Part shown: positions 35,410-44,249 of the stretch, piece after piece
Layout of the letters: every line of letters starts with the position of its first letter
Position numbering within the stretch: the first letter of the stretch is position 1
Source: JASSUD01 sp031963005
GTDB lineage: Bacteria > Pseudomonadota > Gammaproteobacteria > Burkholderiales > Burkholderiaceae
Length of the DNA stretch: 64,000 nucleotides
NCBI GenBank assembly: GCA_031963005.1
Contig: JASSUL010000010.1
Location: 1 to 64,000, forward strand
Reading direction: 5' to 3'
The notes under the pieces: model-generated
The model's input: the letters and a program-made list of their open reading frames with translations, nothing else
What the model was told of the DNA's origin: nothing
Database searches by the model: none
Translations under genes and position numbers: made by a program

Positions 35410-37194
35410 TCATGTTTTTTTAAATTTTTGTCGCAGCCATGTTAACAATGAAGGTTCTATCATTATTTCTCGAAATGCCTTATGCAGTGAATATTCTGAA
35501 TTTACCAATATTCGCAAATTATTTTCATGAATATCAATAAGATTTTTAGGCTCGGGAGCGTTATTTTCTGGTTGGGAAGTATTTGAGTTATTCAGTTGAG
35601 AAATATTTGAATTGGGCTCTTCTAGGGAGGGTAATATTTCTAATTCTTGTGTTTGTAATGGGGTTATTTGTAGTCTAGCTGCTTCTGATATTTTTTCATT
35701 GAGTTTTGGTAGATTTATATCTAATGTTGACATATTTATTTGCATTCTTAATAATAGATAGTTATTTTCTCTATATTCAATTATTTCTGCTGCTAACTTA
35801 TTGACATATAATTTATTTTTAAGTAATTGATTGGCAAGTAACTGCTCAGTAAGTGGTGGATGATCAAGTAATAGATTGGTAAATAACTGATTGTCAGGTA
35901 ACGGGTTAGGAAGTAACCGGTTCTGAGCTAAATGATTAAAAATTAACTCATTATCAATTAATGGATTATTTAATAACTTCGAAAAAAGTGACGGATCATT
36001 AACTATCTGATTAAAAAGCAACGGATTGTGTTCTGCTAGGTTTTCTTCTTGTATATTAATATTCTTTATTTTATTTTGATATTTTAGATATATATGCCTC
36101 ATTTGTATTGCATTAAATTTTTCATTACATTGTTTGTATTGAGTATTTTCTTTGTAAAATAAATCTTTAATTTTGTTTAGTTTTATACTTAAACGATTTA
36201 GCGATTTTGGAAGTTTGTAATGATAATCAAAATATCCATAGCACTCTATAAGAGTTTTTACAATTAATATGCCTAAATAGCCATCTGCTACAATGCAAGC
36301 TATATATATCATGATCTTCGATAAAATGCTTGTCAAAATAATTTCGGAAAATATAATATTGGTTACTATTATTGCAATAGTGAAAACGGTAATTGTTGCG
36401 ATCATTGTAAGTGAAAAAAGTATGCATATTAAGATGAATGGATCAATCAATTTTGTCAATGTTGATAATGTGCTTGTGTTTTTTAAATTTTCTATATTTT
36501 TTTCACATTTTTTAATGGAGTAATCTAGTGCTGGACAAGAAGGGAGATTTAGAGGGGCATTTAAAGGTGTGAAGTGAGAGAAAACACTTTCCCAAGACCA
36601 GATTGTAGAAAATATTTTTGTATAATGAGTGCGGATTTTAAATTCTATATCGTCTTGTCTTTTGTTATGTAAAATACACCAACGTGTCGCGCTGCTATAT
36701 AGGTCATTTATTGTTTTATTAAGATCAGATTCTAAAATATTTTTAGATGTATGCAGTATTTTCTGAAGATACATATTTATAAACTGCAGCCCATCAATAC
36801 GTCTTTCAACACTTTCCGCTCTTAAAATCTTTCTAAGCAATTTTGGGAAGTATATTTCTCCAATTTTTATATTGTATTCATTTACTTCGCGAGCTTCCTT
36901 GGATACTTTCTCAGATAATTTTTCGTATACTTTTGGTTCAAGAAGAGAAGAATAAGTAGAATAAAACTCTCTGTTCACTGCTCGAAAAGAAAGCGCATCT
37001 TGAAATATAAGGTTTTCAAGTATCTTTTCTCCCATTTCAGGGATACCTACTATCCGTTCTAATAATATGGCAGAGTGTGTAGAAGATGATATTTCAGTAA
37101 TTTGGCTTGAAATGGGAATATCGCTCTGCGGAGCCCCCTCTTTTGTAAATTTGATGAGATTAGTAGGCTGGGAAGGTGTGATTGTGATGGGCAT
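35410..37194 (-). CDS. F-box-like membrane protein, paralogue with N/L repeats
   Basis: A 594-residue paralogue of the preceding protein. The F-box-like segment is LLERIVGIPEMGEKILENLI plus FQDALSFRAVNREF at about residues 44-78. It is followed by a region shared with the paralogue (IKIGEIYFPKLL here, IKAGEFYFPEVL there). Hydrophobic segments at about 255-320 (FILICILFSLTMIATITVFT and neighbours) suggest membrane insertion. Residues about 385-465 form irregular 8-10-residue repeats rich in Asn and Leu (FNHLAQNRLLPNPLPDNQLF and similar) that are absent from the paralogue. The C-terminal motif (NSEYSLHKAFREIMIEPSLL) is shared. I know no family for it. Context and composition suggest an acquired host-interaction gene. 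Confidence 0.6.
   Translation of the reverse strand: MPITITPSQPTNLIKFTKEGAPQSDIPISSQITEISSSTHSAILLERIVGIPEMGEKILENLIFQDALSFRAVNREFYSTYSSLLEPKVYEKLSEKVSKEAREVNEYNIKIGEIYFPKLLRKILRAESVERRIDGLQFINMYLQKILHTSKNILESDLNKTINDLYSSATRWCILHNKRQDDIEFKIRTHYTKIFSTIWSWESVFSHFTPLNAPLNLPSCPALDYSIKKCEKNIENLKNTSTLSTLTKLIDPFILICILFSLTMIATITVFTIAIIVTNIIFSEIILTSILSKIMIYIACIVADGYLGILIVKTLIECYGYFDYHYKLPKSLNRLSIKLNKIKDLFYKENTQYKQCNEKFNAIQMRHIYLKYQNKIKNINIQEENLAEHNPLLFNQIVNDPSLFSKLLNNPLIDNELIFNHLAQNRLLPNPLPDNQLFTNLLLDHPPLTEQLLANQLLKNKLYVNKLAAEIIEYRENNYLLLRMQINMSTLDINLPKLNEKISEAARLQITPLQTQELEILPSLEEPNSNISQLNNSNTSQPENNAPEPKNLIDIHENNLRILVNSEYSLHKAFREIMIEPSLLTWLRQKFKKT
35800..36030 (-). repeat. Degenerate short repeats encoding an Asn/Leu-rich tract
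   Basis: Variants of AAGTAACTGATTG and similar strings recur every 24-30 bases on the plus strand (for example near 35818, 35833, 35876, 35893, 35917). They encode the Asn/Leu-rich stretch of the gene above. Divergence between units is high, so the tract is older than the 42-bp array at 16340-16515. Confidence 0.6.
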
Positions 37195-37259
37195 AATGAT
37201 TCACTAGCATTAGGAATGCAAAGAGCAATCTGCTTTTGTCAAAGGGATGAAGGCGGTCT

Positions 37260-37565
37260 TTAGCCATTATGATCGAGATTCACCAAAGCTACTTGTGCCC
37301 TTAATTTAGGGCTGGCGGTGAAAGTGACCACGCGCCGAGGAGTGATCGGGACAGAAACTTTAGTTTTAGGATTTAAGCCTGGGCGGCTGGATTTATAAAG
37401 TAACTTAAATTGCCCGAATCCAGATAATTTCACACTTTGATCGCATGCTAGTGTGTTGCCAATAGTCGTAAAGAAAGCCTCTATGAAATTAGAGGTATCT
37501 TGCTTTTTGATGTGGCTCTGGGCGATTAAGGCGTCAACTAAATCGGCTTTGGTAAGTGTATTCAT
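37260..37565 (-). CDS. ihfA: Integration host factor alpha / HU-family protein
   Basis: A 101-residue DNA-bending protein. LTKADLVDALIAQSHIKKQD starts the helical dimer domain, VKLSGFGQFKL follows, and the DNA-contacting arm carries RPGLNPKT with the intercalating Pro, then VPITPRRVVTF. Position downstream of pheT on the same strand identifies it as ihfA rather than hupB. The open frame extends 41 codons upstream, but the family begins at the Met at 37565. The usual pheT-ihfA contact is broken here by vapBC and higBA. Sequence divergence from typical IhfA is marked, so the subunit identity rests partly on context. Confidence 0.8.
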   Translation of the reverse strand: MNTLTKADLVDALIAQSHIKKQDTSNFIEAFFTTIGNTLACDQSVKLSGFGQFKLLYKSSRPGLNPKTKVSVPITPRRVVTFTASPKLRAQVALVNLDHNG

Positions 37566-37849
37566 GCTGCAAAAGCATGCTTGAGAAGTGGAATATAAAA
37601 AATCTAAAGGAATTTGAGCGCTAAATATCGTGTGTATCTTAAGCTCTACTGCAATATTAAGTCGGTGTAGCAATAAAAGCAACTGCATGCGATGCTGTGT
37701 GTGGGGAGTCGGGTTGGAGTTAACCCGAAGGCCGCAGCTAGGATGGAAGCAGTGGGATTCAGTTTGCTACCGACGGCCGGTGCACCTATTTAGACGCGTT
37801 ATGGGTACAGAAGTAGCTCGTCGCTGCTGGGAATGCGAGGAAGGATTAG

Positions 37850-38221
37850 TTAGTGATTCAAATTTGCTGCTAGAGAAAGGCGATCTGCGGCGGCAAGTAA
37901 ACGCTTATCACGCGTCCATAGTAATGCATTGGGTGTGAGTCTCACCGCTGCTAACAAGTGCGCATCAATGTAGCCAATTCCAAGTCCAAAAAGAGATTGA
38001 AGACCGATAAAATGCAGTACCTCATTATCATGCGCGGTAGTGGCCTGAGGCAGATTTTGCAATGCACTTAGGATAGATTCACGCTGCTGCAGATTGCCTA
38101 AAGCTAATTCTCCGATAACAAAAGGATGAGCTAACACTTGTTGGCTATTCAATAACGTTGCCAAAGTGACGTCTGTGTTACGAAAATGATCAATCCACAC
38201 CGAAGTATCGACTAATATCAC
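37850..38221 (-). CDS. vapC: VapC-type PIN-domain ribonuclease toxin
   Basis: The toxin of a type II toxin-antitoxin pair, expected to cleave RNA. ILVDTSVWIDHF at the start carries the first catalytic Asp; the acidic residue in VIGELALGN and the Asp in GIGYIDAHLLAA complete the site with LLWTRDKRLLAAAD, so all four PIN acidic residues are present. Start chosen at GTG 38221, which overlaps the vapB stop by four bases (GTGA), giving coupled translation. Length of 123 residues is normal. Probably functional together with vapB. It was inserted between ihfA and pheT. Confidence 0.9.
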   Translation of the reverse strand: MILVDTSVWIDHFRNTDVTLATLLNSQQVLAHPFVIGELALGNLQQRESILSALQNLPQATTAHDNEVLHFIGLQSLFGLGIGYIDAHLLAAVRLTPNALLWTRDKRLLAAADRLSLAANLNH

Positions 38222-38415
38222 ATCGCCTCCGCTTGCCACCGCGGCGCAGGCATAAGCGCAGGTTCACTACCGCCTAAACAAGCCAAACGTCGCGCACTCT
38301 CGCGTTCAATCAACGCTTTTAGCGCTTCCCGAATCAACGCGGATTTTTCCTGTAATCCGCTTAAAACTTGTGCTTTCACAAGTAATTGGTCATCAAGAGA
38401 TAAAGTAGTACGCAT
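38218..38415 (-). CDS. vapB: VapB-type ribbon-helix-helix antitoxin
   Basis: A 65-residue antitoxin. MRTTLSLDDQLLVKAQVLSG gives the N-terminal beta strand and first helix of a ribbon-helix-helix fold, and KSALIREALKALIERESARR the second helix; the C-terminus is the toxin-wrapping part. Start at 38415 is supported by GGGGAGAT four bases upstream. It would bind its own promoter and neutralise the overlapping VapC. Confidence 0.88.
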   Translation of the reverse strand: MRTTLSLDDQLLVKAQVLSGLQEKSALIREALKALIERESARRLACLGGSEPALMPAPRWQAEAM

Positions 38416-38604
38416 AGTAATCTCCCCATCTATATATGGCATCAAAAATAGCATCAAACGATGCTTAATTCTATGCCATATTAACGCTAAATACAAATAT
38501 CTGATTCATTAAATGGGATTGAGTTGTCGCCCCTGACCCCCTAAGAACTAAATAGAGAAGCATTGCAATAGTCCCAAAAAGGGACTGAGCATAGTTATAT
38601 GTGA

Positions 38605-38901
38605 ATACTCTCTTTTTCAAAACTCAAAACCTTCTGGGAAGGGCAATTTGCCTATTCAGATGCACGAGAACCTGGTCTAGCTTGGTATAAACATGCGTTG
38701 AAAGCCGATTGGAGTGGGCCTGCTGATGTAAAAAGGGGCTTTGGTCATGCGGGCATTCTTCAAGATGGATGCGTAGTTTTTAACATTGCAGGTAATAAAT
38801 ATCGTCTTGTAGTGTGGATTAATTATCCCTACAGAGTGGTGTATATCCGGTTCGTCGGGGCGCATGCGCAATACGATAAAATTGATATGCAGAAAATATA
38901 G
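38605..38901 (+). pseudogene. higB: HigB-type mRNA interferase with damaged start
   Basis: A frame encoding a HigB (PF09907-type) toxin: FWEGQFAYSD, GLAWYKHALKADW, VVFNIAGNKYRLVV and YIRFVGAHAQYDKID are all conserved. The in-frame segment begins right after a TGA (38602-38604) with no ATG, GTG or TTG before the conserved part; a GTG at 38601 is one frame off. Either a one-base deletion removed the start, or an unusual ATA codon at 38605 is used. Translation from the internal TTG at 38698 would lack the first third. The antitoxin gene follows eight bases after the stop and is intact. I consider the toxin probably inactive, which would make the antitoxin dispensable. Confidence 0.65.
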
Positions 38902-38909
38902 AGAGGAAA

Positions 38910-39305
38910 ATGGATATTAGACCTACTAGAACCCAAGAGGATTACGACAGCGTTATGCTCGAGATCGAATCACTCATGAGCGCTGAATTCGGTACTCCGG
39001 AAGGCGATCGATTGGATGTATTGGCAACATTGGCTCAGGCATATGAAGAAAAACATTTTCCTGCAGATTCTCCGGATCCTATTGAGGCCATTCGTTTTCA
39101 TATGGAACAACACCAACTTACGCCTAAAGACTTGACCCCAGTGATTGGACAACTTAATCGGGTTTATGAGATTCTGAATCGTACTCGCCCATTAACACTG
39201 AAAATGATCCGTCGGCTTCATGAGACTTTTAATATACCCGTGGAAAGTCTCATCATGCCGACCACGTGCAGCGTGGGGTACCGAATTCTTTTGAGCAAGG
39301 CCTAG
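38910..39305 (+). CDS. higA: HigA-type antitoxin
   Basis: A 131-residue antitoxin: an acidic N-terminal part (YDSVMLEIESLMSAEFGTPE, LDVLATLAQAYEEKHFPAD) and a helix-turn-helix at about 65-120 (MEQHQLTPKDLTPVIGQLNR, LNRTRPLTLKMIRRLHETFN). This matches HigA proteins paired with HigB. GAGAGG lies three bases before the ATG. Its stop codon overlaps the pheT stop on the opposite strand through a shared CTAG. Confidence 0.88.
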   Translation: MDIRPTRTQEDYDSVMLEIESLMSAEFGTPEGDRLDVLATLAQAYEEKHFPADSPDPIEAIRFHMEQHQLTPKDLTPVIGQLNRVYEILNRTRPLTLKMIRRLHETFNIPVESLIMPTTCSVGYRILLSKA

Positions 39306-41899
39306 CTGCGTTGGCGCGCTCCATGGTGGGTAATGAGTGCATCTAGCAGCGTTTGCATGGCAAGCTCAACCATATCGTCTTGTAGCGTGGTGTCTTCTGC
39401 TTGCAAGGTAATGCGAAAGGCTAGGCTTTTTTCTCCTGCTTGTAGTGCTGTAGGCGAGGTAGATCCCTCGGAGGAAAGTGGCTGAGTTTGAGGATCTTGA
39501 GGAAGTATACGTGGCTCAAAAACGCGCGGCTCAAAAACATCAAATAGTTGAATATTTTGAATATAGCGGCAAGCTTGTGCCTGTTGAGCATCGGCATAGT
39601 TGGCTTTTTGAGCGGCATTTAATGTCTCTAATAGCGCTTGCGATGAGAGGGCCTTTTGCACAATGATCGCGATATCGCGCTGTACTGGCGGAAATTTCGA
39701 CAGGGTAGCGGCACAGGGCAGGGTGCGTGCCATTAATGCCTGCGCATCGATTTCAAAAACGATGGGCGCTTGCGGAAGGTCGTAGCGGCTTAAGTGTTTG
39801 GGATGTAATTCGCCGATCCATCCGACGGGTTTTCCTTCAATATCTATACGGGCGCTGCGTCCTGGGTGGAGTGCAGGATGTTGGGCGGGGGTAAAGCGAG
39901 GAAGGGAAGGAGAAAACAGGGCTTCGATATCATTTTTAACATCGAAGAAATCGACCGGATCTGCGGGGGAACGCGGTGCAGAGGCCTGTGCAGTGGATTT
40001 ATTCGGTTTAATTCCCCATTGAGTGGTCCAAGTAGGGCCATAGGCTAGTCCACCTACGTATTGCGGTTGTGTAAACCCCGCAATATGCGTTTCACTGGCT
40101 GAAATTTCTGGTGCGCGTAAAAATAGATGACCTACTTCAAAGAGACGAACGCGATCCGCTTTCCGATTGAGATTGTGGCGTAGGGTGTGGATTAAGCCAC
40201 CGATGAGCGTGCTGCGCATCGTCGACAAAAAGCCTGAGAGCGGATTTATAAGGGTTATAGGCTCCATATGTGCTGCATACGGGCTGAAATCTTGTTCCCA
40301 AGCTGGGTCGACAAAGCTGAAGTGAATGGTTTCATGATAGTCGCGCGCAGCTAACTGATGACGAATCGCATGAAACGAACGCTGTGTTTCCGGAGCTCCG
40401 CGCAGTATATGCGTGGCTTTGGGCGCTTGTAGTGGGAGCGCTTCAAAGCCGTGCAAGCGTGCGATTTCTTCGATTAAATCGGCTTCAATGGCGATATCAA
40501 AGCGCCAGGCCGGTGGCGTGACGGTAAATATTTCGTCTACAGTAGAATTCGCCGAGGTTTTAGACGTGCGTTCAAATGGCAACTCTAAGCGGCGGAAGAT
40601 ATCCGCAATGTCGTCTCCAACTAGGGTAATCCCTAGAATACGCTTGACTTGGGCTACCCGCAGTTGCACGGAAGGGCGTTGTGGCAGGTTGATGATCTGA
40701 TCATCGATAGGCCCAGGCTGGCCGCCGCAAATGCTGAGGATAAGGTGAGTGAGATATTCCAGATCTTCCGGTATCGCCGCGTAATCGACCCCGCGCTCAA
40801 AACGGTGTCCCGCTTCGCTGGTAAGGCGGTAGCGACGTGCGCGGCCTCGAATACTATCTGGATGCCAGAAAGCGGCTTCGAGATAAATATCGGTGGTTTC
40901 CATGGAAACTGCGCTGGCGGCTCCCCCCATGATTCCTGCAAGGCTTTGGGGGCCTTTTGCATCAGCAATAATGCCTACGGTTTCATCGAGTTGGGCAAGG
41001 GTGCCATCGAGCAATTCTAGGGTTTCATTGGGGCGCGCCCAGCGTACTTCTAGGGGGCCTGTTAGGCAATTTATATCAAAAACGTGGTTGGGGCGACCGC
41101 GTTCTAGCATCACATAATTAGAAATATCGACTAAAGCACCCAGGCTACGCTGACCTGCACGCTCTAGGCGTTGGATCATCCAGCGTGGGGTAGGAGCATA
41201 GGGATTGATCTGGCGAATGATGCGGCCTGCAAAGCGGCCACAAAGTGTAGGAGCCGAGACTTGGATAGGCAATATATCGGAGATCGTAGGCGAGATCGTC
41301 ACGTTCGCACTGGGAGATACCGGAGTGCCTGTGAGCGCGGCCACTTCGCGGGCGATGCCCATAATCGATAGGCAATCTGCGCGATTAGGAGTCAGTTTGA
41401 TGGTGAAGCGTTGTTCATCCAATCCGAGGTAAGTACGAATATCTTGGCCGACAGGAGCGTCTTCGGGCAAGCCGAGGATGCCTCCTTCGTTAGCATGGTC
41501 GGGTATGCCTAATTCTTGGGCTGAGCACAACATGCCGCAGCTCTCAACACCGCGTAGTTTGCTGCGTTTGATCAAAAAAGGTTTATCGCCTTGCGCGCTA
41601 GACAAGGTTGCGCCGATCAGCGCGCAAGGGACTTTAAGGCCCGCGCGAACATTAGATGCACCGCATACAATCTGCAATAGTTCTCCTTGACCGGCATCGA
41701 CTTCACAGACTTTTAATTTATCTGCATTAGGGTGTGGCGCAGTGGAGCAGACTTTTGCTACAACAACCTGGGAGCAGGGAGGGGCAACCGAGGCTAATGC
41801 TTCTACCTCTAACCCTGCCATAGTCAGGGCATGCGCTAGCGCTTCGTTGGAGAGGGGAGGATTTACAAAGTGGCGAAGCCAGGAGTCGGAGAATTGCAT
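39302..41899 (-). CDS. pheT: Phenylalanine-tRNA ligase beta subunit
   Basis: The large subunit of the alpha2-beta2 synthetase, with editing and tRNA-binding roles. At 865 residues it is longer than the usual about 800. Visible parts: N-terminal OB-fold tRNA-binding domain (VVVAKVCSTAPHPNADKLKV, CGASNVRAGLKVPCALIGA), B3/B4 editing region (FDINCLTGPLEVRWA, GGAASAVS), B5 (RPSVQLRVAQVKRILGI), catalytic-like core (NPLSGFLSTMRSTLIGGLIH) and C-terminal anticodon-binding FDX domain (KFPPVQRDIAIIV). The extra length comes from low-complexity insertions near residues 645-665 and 800-830. It is 129 bases downstream of pheS. The 3' end meets higA tail to tail. Confidence 0.96.
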   Translation of the reverse strand: MQFSDSWLRHFVNPPLSNEALAHALTMAGLEVEALASVAPPCSQVVVAKVCSTAPHPNADKLKVCEVDAGQGELLQIVCGASNVRAGLKVPCALIGATLSSAQGDKPFLIKRSKLRGVESCGMLCSAQELGIPDHANEGGILGLPEDAPVGQDIRTYLGLDEQRFTIKLTPNRADCLSIMGIAREVAALTGTPVSPSANVTISPTISDILPIQVSAPTLCGRFAGRIIRQINPYAPTPRWMIQRLERAGQRSLGALVDISNYVMLERGRPNHVFDINCLTGPLEVRWARPNETLELLDGTLAQLDETVGIIADAKGPQSLAGIMGGAASAVSMETTDIYLEAAFWHPDSIRGRARRYRLTSEAGHRFERGVDYAAIPEDLEYLTHLILSICGGQPGPIDDQIINLPQRPSVQLRVAQVKRILGITLVGDDIADIFRRLELPFERTSKTSANSTVDEIFTVTPPAWRFDIAIEADLIEEIARLHGFEALPLQAPKATHILRGAPETQRSFHAIRHQLAARDYHETIHFSFVDPAWEQDFSPYAAHMEPITLINPLSGFLSTMRSTLIGGLIHTLRHNLNRKADRVRLFEVGHLFLRAPEISASETHIAGFTQPQYVGGLAYGPTWTTQWGIKPNKSTAQASAPRSPADPVDFFDVKNDIEALFSPSLPRFTPAQHPALHPGRSARIDIEGKPVGWIGELHPKHLSRYDLPQAPIVFEIDAQALMARTLPCAATLSKFPPVQRDIAIIVQKALSSQALLETLNAAQKANYADAQQAQACRYIQNIQLFDVFEPRVFEPRILPQDPQTQPLSSEGSTSPTALQAGEKSLAFRITLQAEDTTLQDDMVELAMQTLLDALITHHGARQRS

Positions 41900-42028
41900 A
41901 AGTAATCAGCAAACAGGTTCTTGGAACAGAGTGACGGGCTCAATAGAGAGGGATCCGTGTCACTGGGTGTGCCGTGTTTAGGATGATAAGAGGGGCCGGT
42001 ATAGCGATCAATATGACCGATGCGTTGC

Positions 42029-43042
42029 CTATTGAAATGCTTGTAAGAACCGCAAATCGCCTTCAAAAAAGAGGCGTAGATCTTCCACCTGATAGCGCAA
42101 CATCGCTAAGCGCTCCAAGCCGGTCCCAAACGCAAAACCCGTGTAGTGTTCGGGGTCGAGTCCCATATTTTGTAAAACAGTGGGATGGACTTGCCCGGCA
42201 CCCGAGATCTCTAACCATTGGCCTGCATGTTTACCCGTTTCAAAGAGCATATCGATTTCAGCAGATGGCTCCGTGAAAGGGAAATATGAGGGACGAAAAC
42301 GGACTTGCAAATCTTCGCGCTCGAAGAATTTTCTCAAAAAGTCGGTATAGATGCTTTTTAAGTCTGCAAAACTAATATGCTCATCAATCCAAAGCCCTTC
42401 AATCTGCGTAAACATCGGAGAATGAGTGGCATCGCTGTCTACACGATACACGCGCCCAGGGGCAATGACTTTGAGCGGCGGGCGGTGGCTGCGTGCATAG
42501 CGTACTTGGATTGAGCTGGTATGCGTGCGTAGCATTAAGGGATTGCCGTGCTCATCGCGTGCATCGAGATAAAAGGTATCTTGCATGGACCGAGCAGGGT
42601 GGTTTTCTGGACTATTGAGTGCAGTGAAGTTATACCAGTCAGTTTCGATTTCTGGCCCTTCGGCAGTTTCAAAGCCGATACTTTGCCAGATGCGCTCAGC
42701 GCGTTCCCAAGCAGACATCACTGGATGCAAACTACCTTGGCCTGCTCCTCGGCCTGGGAGTGTGACATCGATGGCTTCGGCTGCTAAGCGGCGCTCTAAT
42801 AAAGCGTTTTCTAAGGTTTGACGACGTGCGCGCAAAGCTTGTTCGATGCACTGTTTCGCTTGATTAATTTTTTCTCCCTCTGTCTTGCGCTGCGCAATAT
42901 CGAGGGTGCCTAAGGTTTTGAGGCGCTGAGTGATGCTACCTGCTTTCCCAAGAAAGCGCGCTTTTTCATTCTCGAGCGCGACCGCATCTTTAGCGTGTTC
43001 GAAAGCCTGTTGTGCTTCTAGGATGAGCGATTCAAGATCCAT
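42029..43042 (-). CDS. pheS: Phenylalanine-tRNA ligase alpha subunit
   Basis: The catalytic subunit that charges tRNA-Phe. 337 residues, starting MDLESLILEAQQAFEHAKDA with the N-terminal coiled coil. Class II motifs follow: motif 2 GRVYRVDSDATHSPMFTQIE, FRPSYFPFTEPSAEID, and motif 3 GFAFGTGLERLAMLRY. Start chosen at 43042; the frame is open 14 codons upstream but not conserved. In this genome pheS is separated from rplT by 550 bases holding a terminator and two repeat elements, so pheST probably has its own promoter. Confidence 0.97.
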   Translation of the reverse strand: MDLESLILEAQQAFEHAKDAVALENEKARFLGKAGSITQRLKTLGTLDIAQRKTEGEKINQAKQCIEQALRARRQTLENALLERRLAAEAIDVTLPGRGAGQGSLHPVMSAWERAERIWQSIGFETAEGPEIETDWYNFTALNSPENHPARSMQDTFYLDARDEHGNPLMLRTHTSSIQVRYARSHRPPLKVIAPGRVYRVDSDATHSPMFTQIEGLWIDEHISFADLKSIYTDFLRKFFEREDLQVRFRPSYFPFTEPSAEIDMLFETGKHAGQWLEISGAGQVHPTVLQNMGLDPEHYTGFAFGTGLERLAMLRYQVEDLRLFFEGDLRFLQAFQ

Positions 43043-43161
43043 AATGAGGGTATTTTGAATAGGTGGCAAATGCCGGTCAGGCAAGCGGTGAGAGGGAGAG
43101 AGGCTTTATAGTGGCAGGCTCTGAAAATGCATAGAAAAGGAGGTGCGTTGTATGCCAAGCT

Positions 43162-43282
43162 CTAAGAACCTGTTCAAGATCATCAAAAGTGGGTTGAGTT
43201 GGGGTTCCGTATTTAATTCAATTCGTCATCCCAGCATTGCCGCCTTAAGGGTGATTTCTGGAAATTATGAACTGGTTCTTAG
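43162..43282. repeat. Inverted-repeat element upstream of pheS, copy 1
   Basis: Bounded by CTAAGAACCTGTTCA and its inverted form TGAACTGGTTCTTAG. Inside is GTTGGGGTTCCGTATTTAAT followed by TCAATTCGTCATCCC, the same module found at 15580-15620 and 57451-57494. Non-coding. Confidence 0.8.
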
Positions 43283-43438
43283 AGCCTGTTCATAATCTTT
43301 CTAAAAGCCTGTTTTAGGTTTTTCAAAAGACCTAAATAGAAGCTGTTGGCGCACACGTTGGGGTGACGCAAGAACCCCAACATGACGACCCATAACCTCT
43401 CCAATCTCTACTCTTTGAGATTATGAACAGGCTCTTAG
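43278..43438. repeat. Inverted-repeat element upstream of pheS, copy 2
   Basis: Bounded by CTTAGAGCCTGTTCATAATC and, at the other end, GATTATGAACAGGCTCTTAG, a near-perfect 20-base inverted repeat. It shares its first bases with the end of copy 1. The centre contains CACGTTGGGGTGACGCAAGA and ACCCCAACATGACG. The long terminal repeats look like insertion-sequence ends, but there is no transposase. Confidence 0.85.
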
Positions 43439-43489
43439 AACAAAAGGTATCTTAGCGTGTATAGGCTGATAGGCCGTTTCTGAAGCAAG

Positions 43490-43525
43490 AATAAAAAAAG
43501 GGCTCATAGGAAGCCCCTTTTTTAT
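43490..43525 (-). terminator. Terminator after rplT
   Basis: On the minus strand GGGGCTTCCTATGAGCCC forms a hairpin followed by seven T residues, about 70 bases past the rplT stop. It would separate infC-rpmI-rplT from pheST. Confidence 0.8.
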
Positions 43526-43592
43526 TCCATATTATGCAGAAGGCACACACCCTTGCTGGGGAAGAACCCCCTGTTCAATGCAAAAATGGACC

Positions 43593-43967
43593 TTAGGCTG
43601 CTAAGGCGGTAGTAGCCGTAGCTGCTTTGACTTGCCCAACAATGGCAGCAAACGCTAGCTTATCATTTACCGCTAACTCGGCAAGCACCTTACGATCAAG
43701 GCCGATTCCAGCTTTTAGGAGGCCGTTCATAAAGACGCTGTAGCTAATATTATGTTCGCGCGCGGCTGCATTGATACGGGTAATCCATAATGCGCGAAAT
43801 ACGCGTTTTTTATTGCGACGATCACGATAGGCATATTGCCCCGCGCGCATGACGGCTTGTTTCGCAACGCGGTAGACATTTTTACGCCGACCGCGATACC
43901 CTTTGGCCGCATCAATTACTTTCTTGTGGCGCGCATGTGCGGTGACGCCGCGTTTAACTCGAGACAT
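43593..43967 (-). CDS. rplT: 50S ribosomal protein L20
   Basis: An early-assembly 50S protein. MSRVKRGVTAHARHKKVIDA, KGYRGRRKNVYRVAKQAVMR and AGIGLDRKVLAELA are standard. 124 residues with a slightly extended Ala/Thr-rich tail. Start at 43967 is the family start; 12 upstream codons are open but not conserved. The 280-base gap to rpmI is larger than normal and might contain a regulatory leader, though I see no specific structure. Confidence 0.96.
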   Translation of the reverse strand: MSRVKRGVTAHARHKKVIDAAKGYRGRRKNVYRVAKQAVMRAGQYAYRDRRNKKRVFRALWITRINAAAREHNISYSVFMNGLLKAGIGLDRKVLAELAVNDKLAFAAIVGQVKAATATTALAA

Positions 43968-44249
43968 TTTTGCTCCTAAAGCGTGACTTATATAAGACGC
44001 CATTCATCATGAAGATGAAGAGGGCCGACCTCTGAAAAGCCGTTTTTATTTCCTTAAGTCCGATCTTGCTGCAGGTTCGTATAGTGCGCGCATGCTGCCC
44101 CCGCGCTGTAACCTCTTTCAAACAAAACCCTTTTGGAACTATTTCAAACAGATTCAGAGTAAAAAAACAGAGAACTTTTGAGGGAATGCCAAAAAAGTCC
44201 TGACGCTGCCATCAGCAACGTTTCTAAAATCATGTGCAGGATACGCTAT

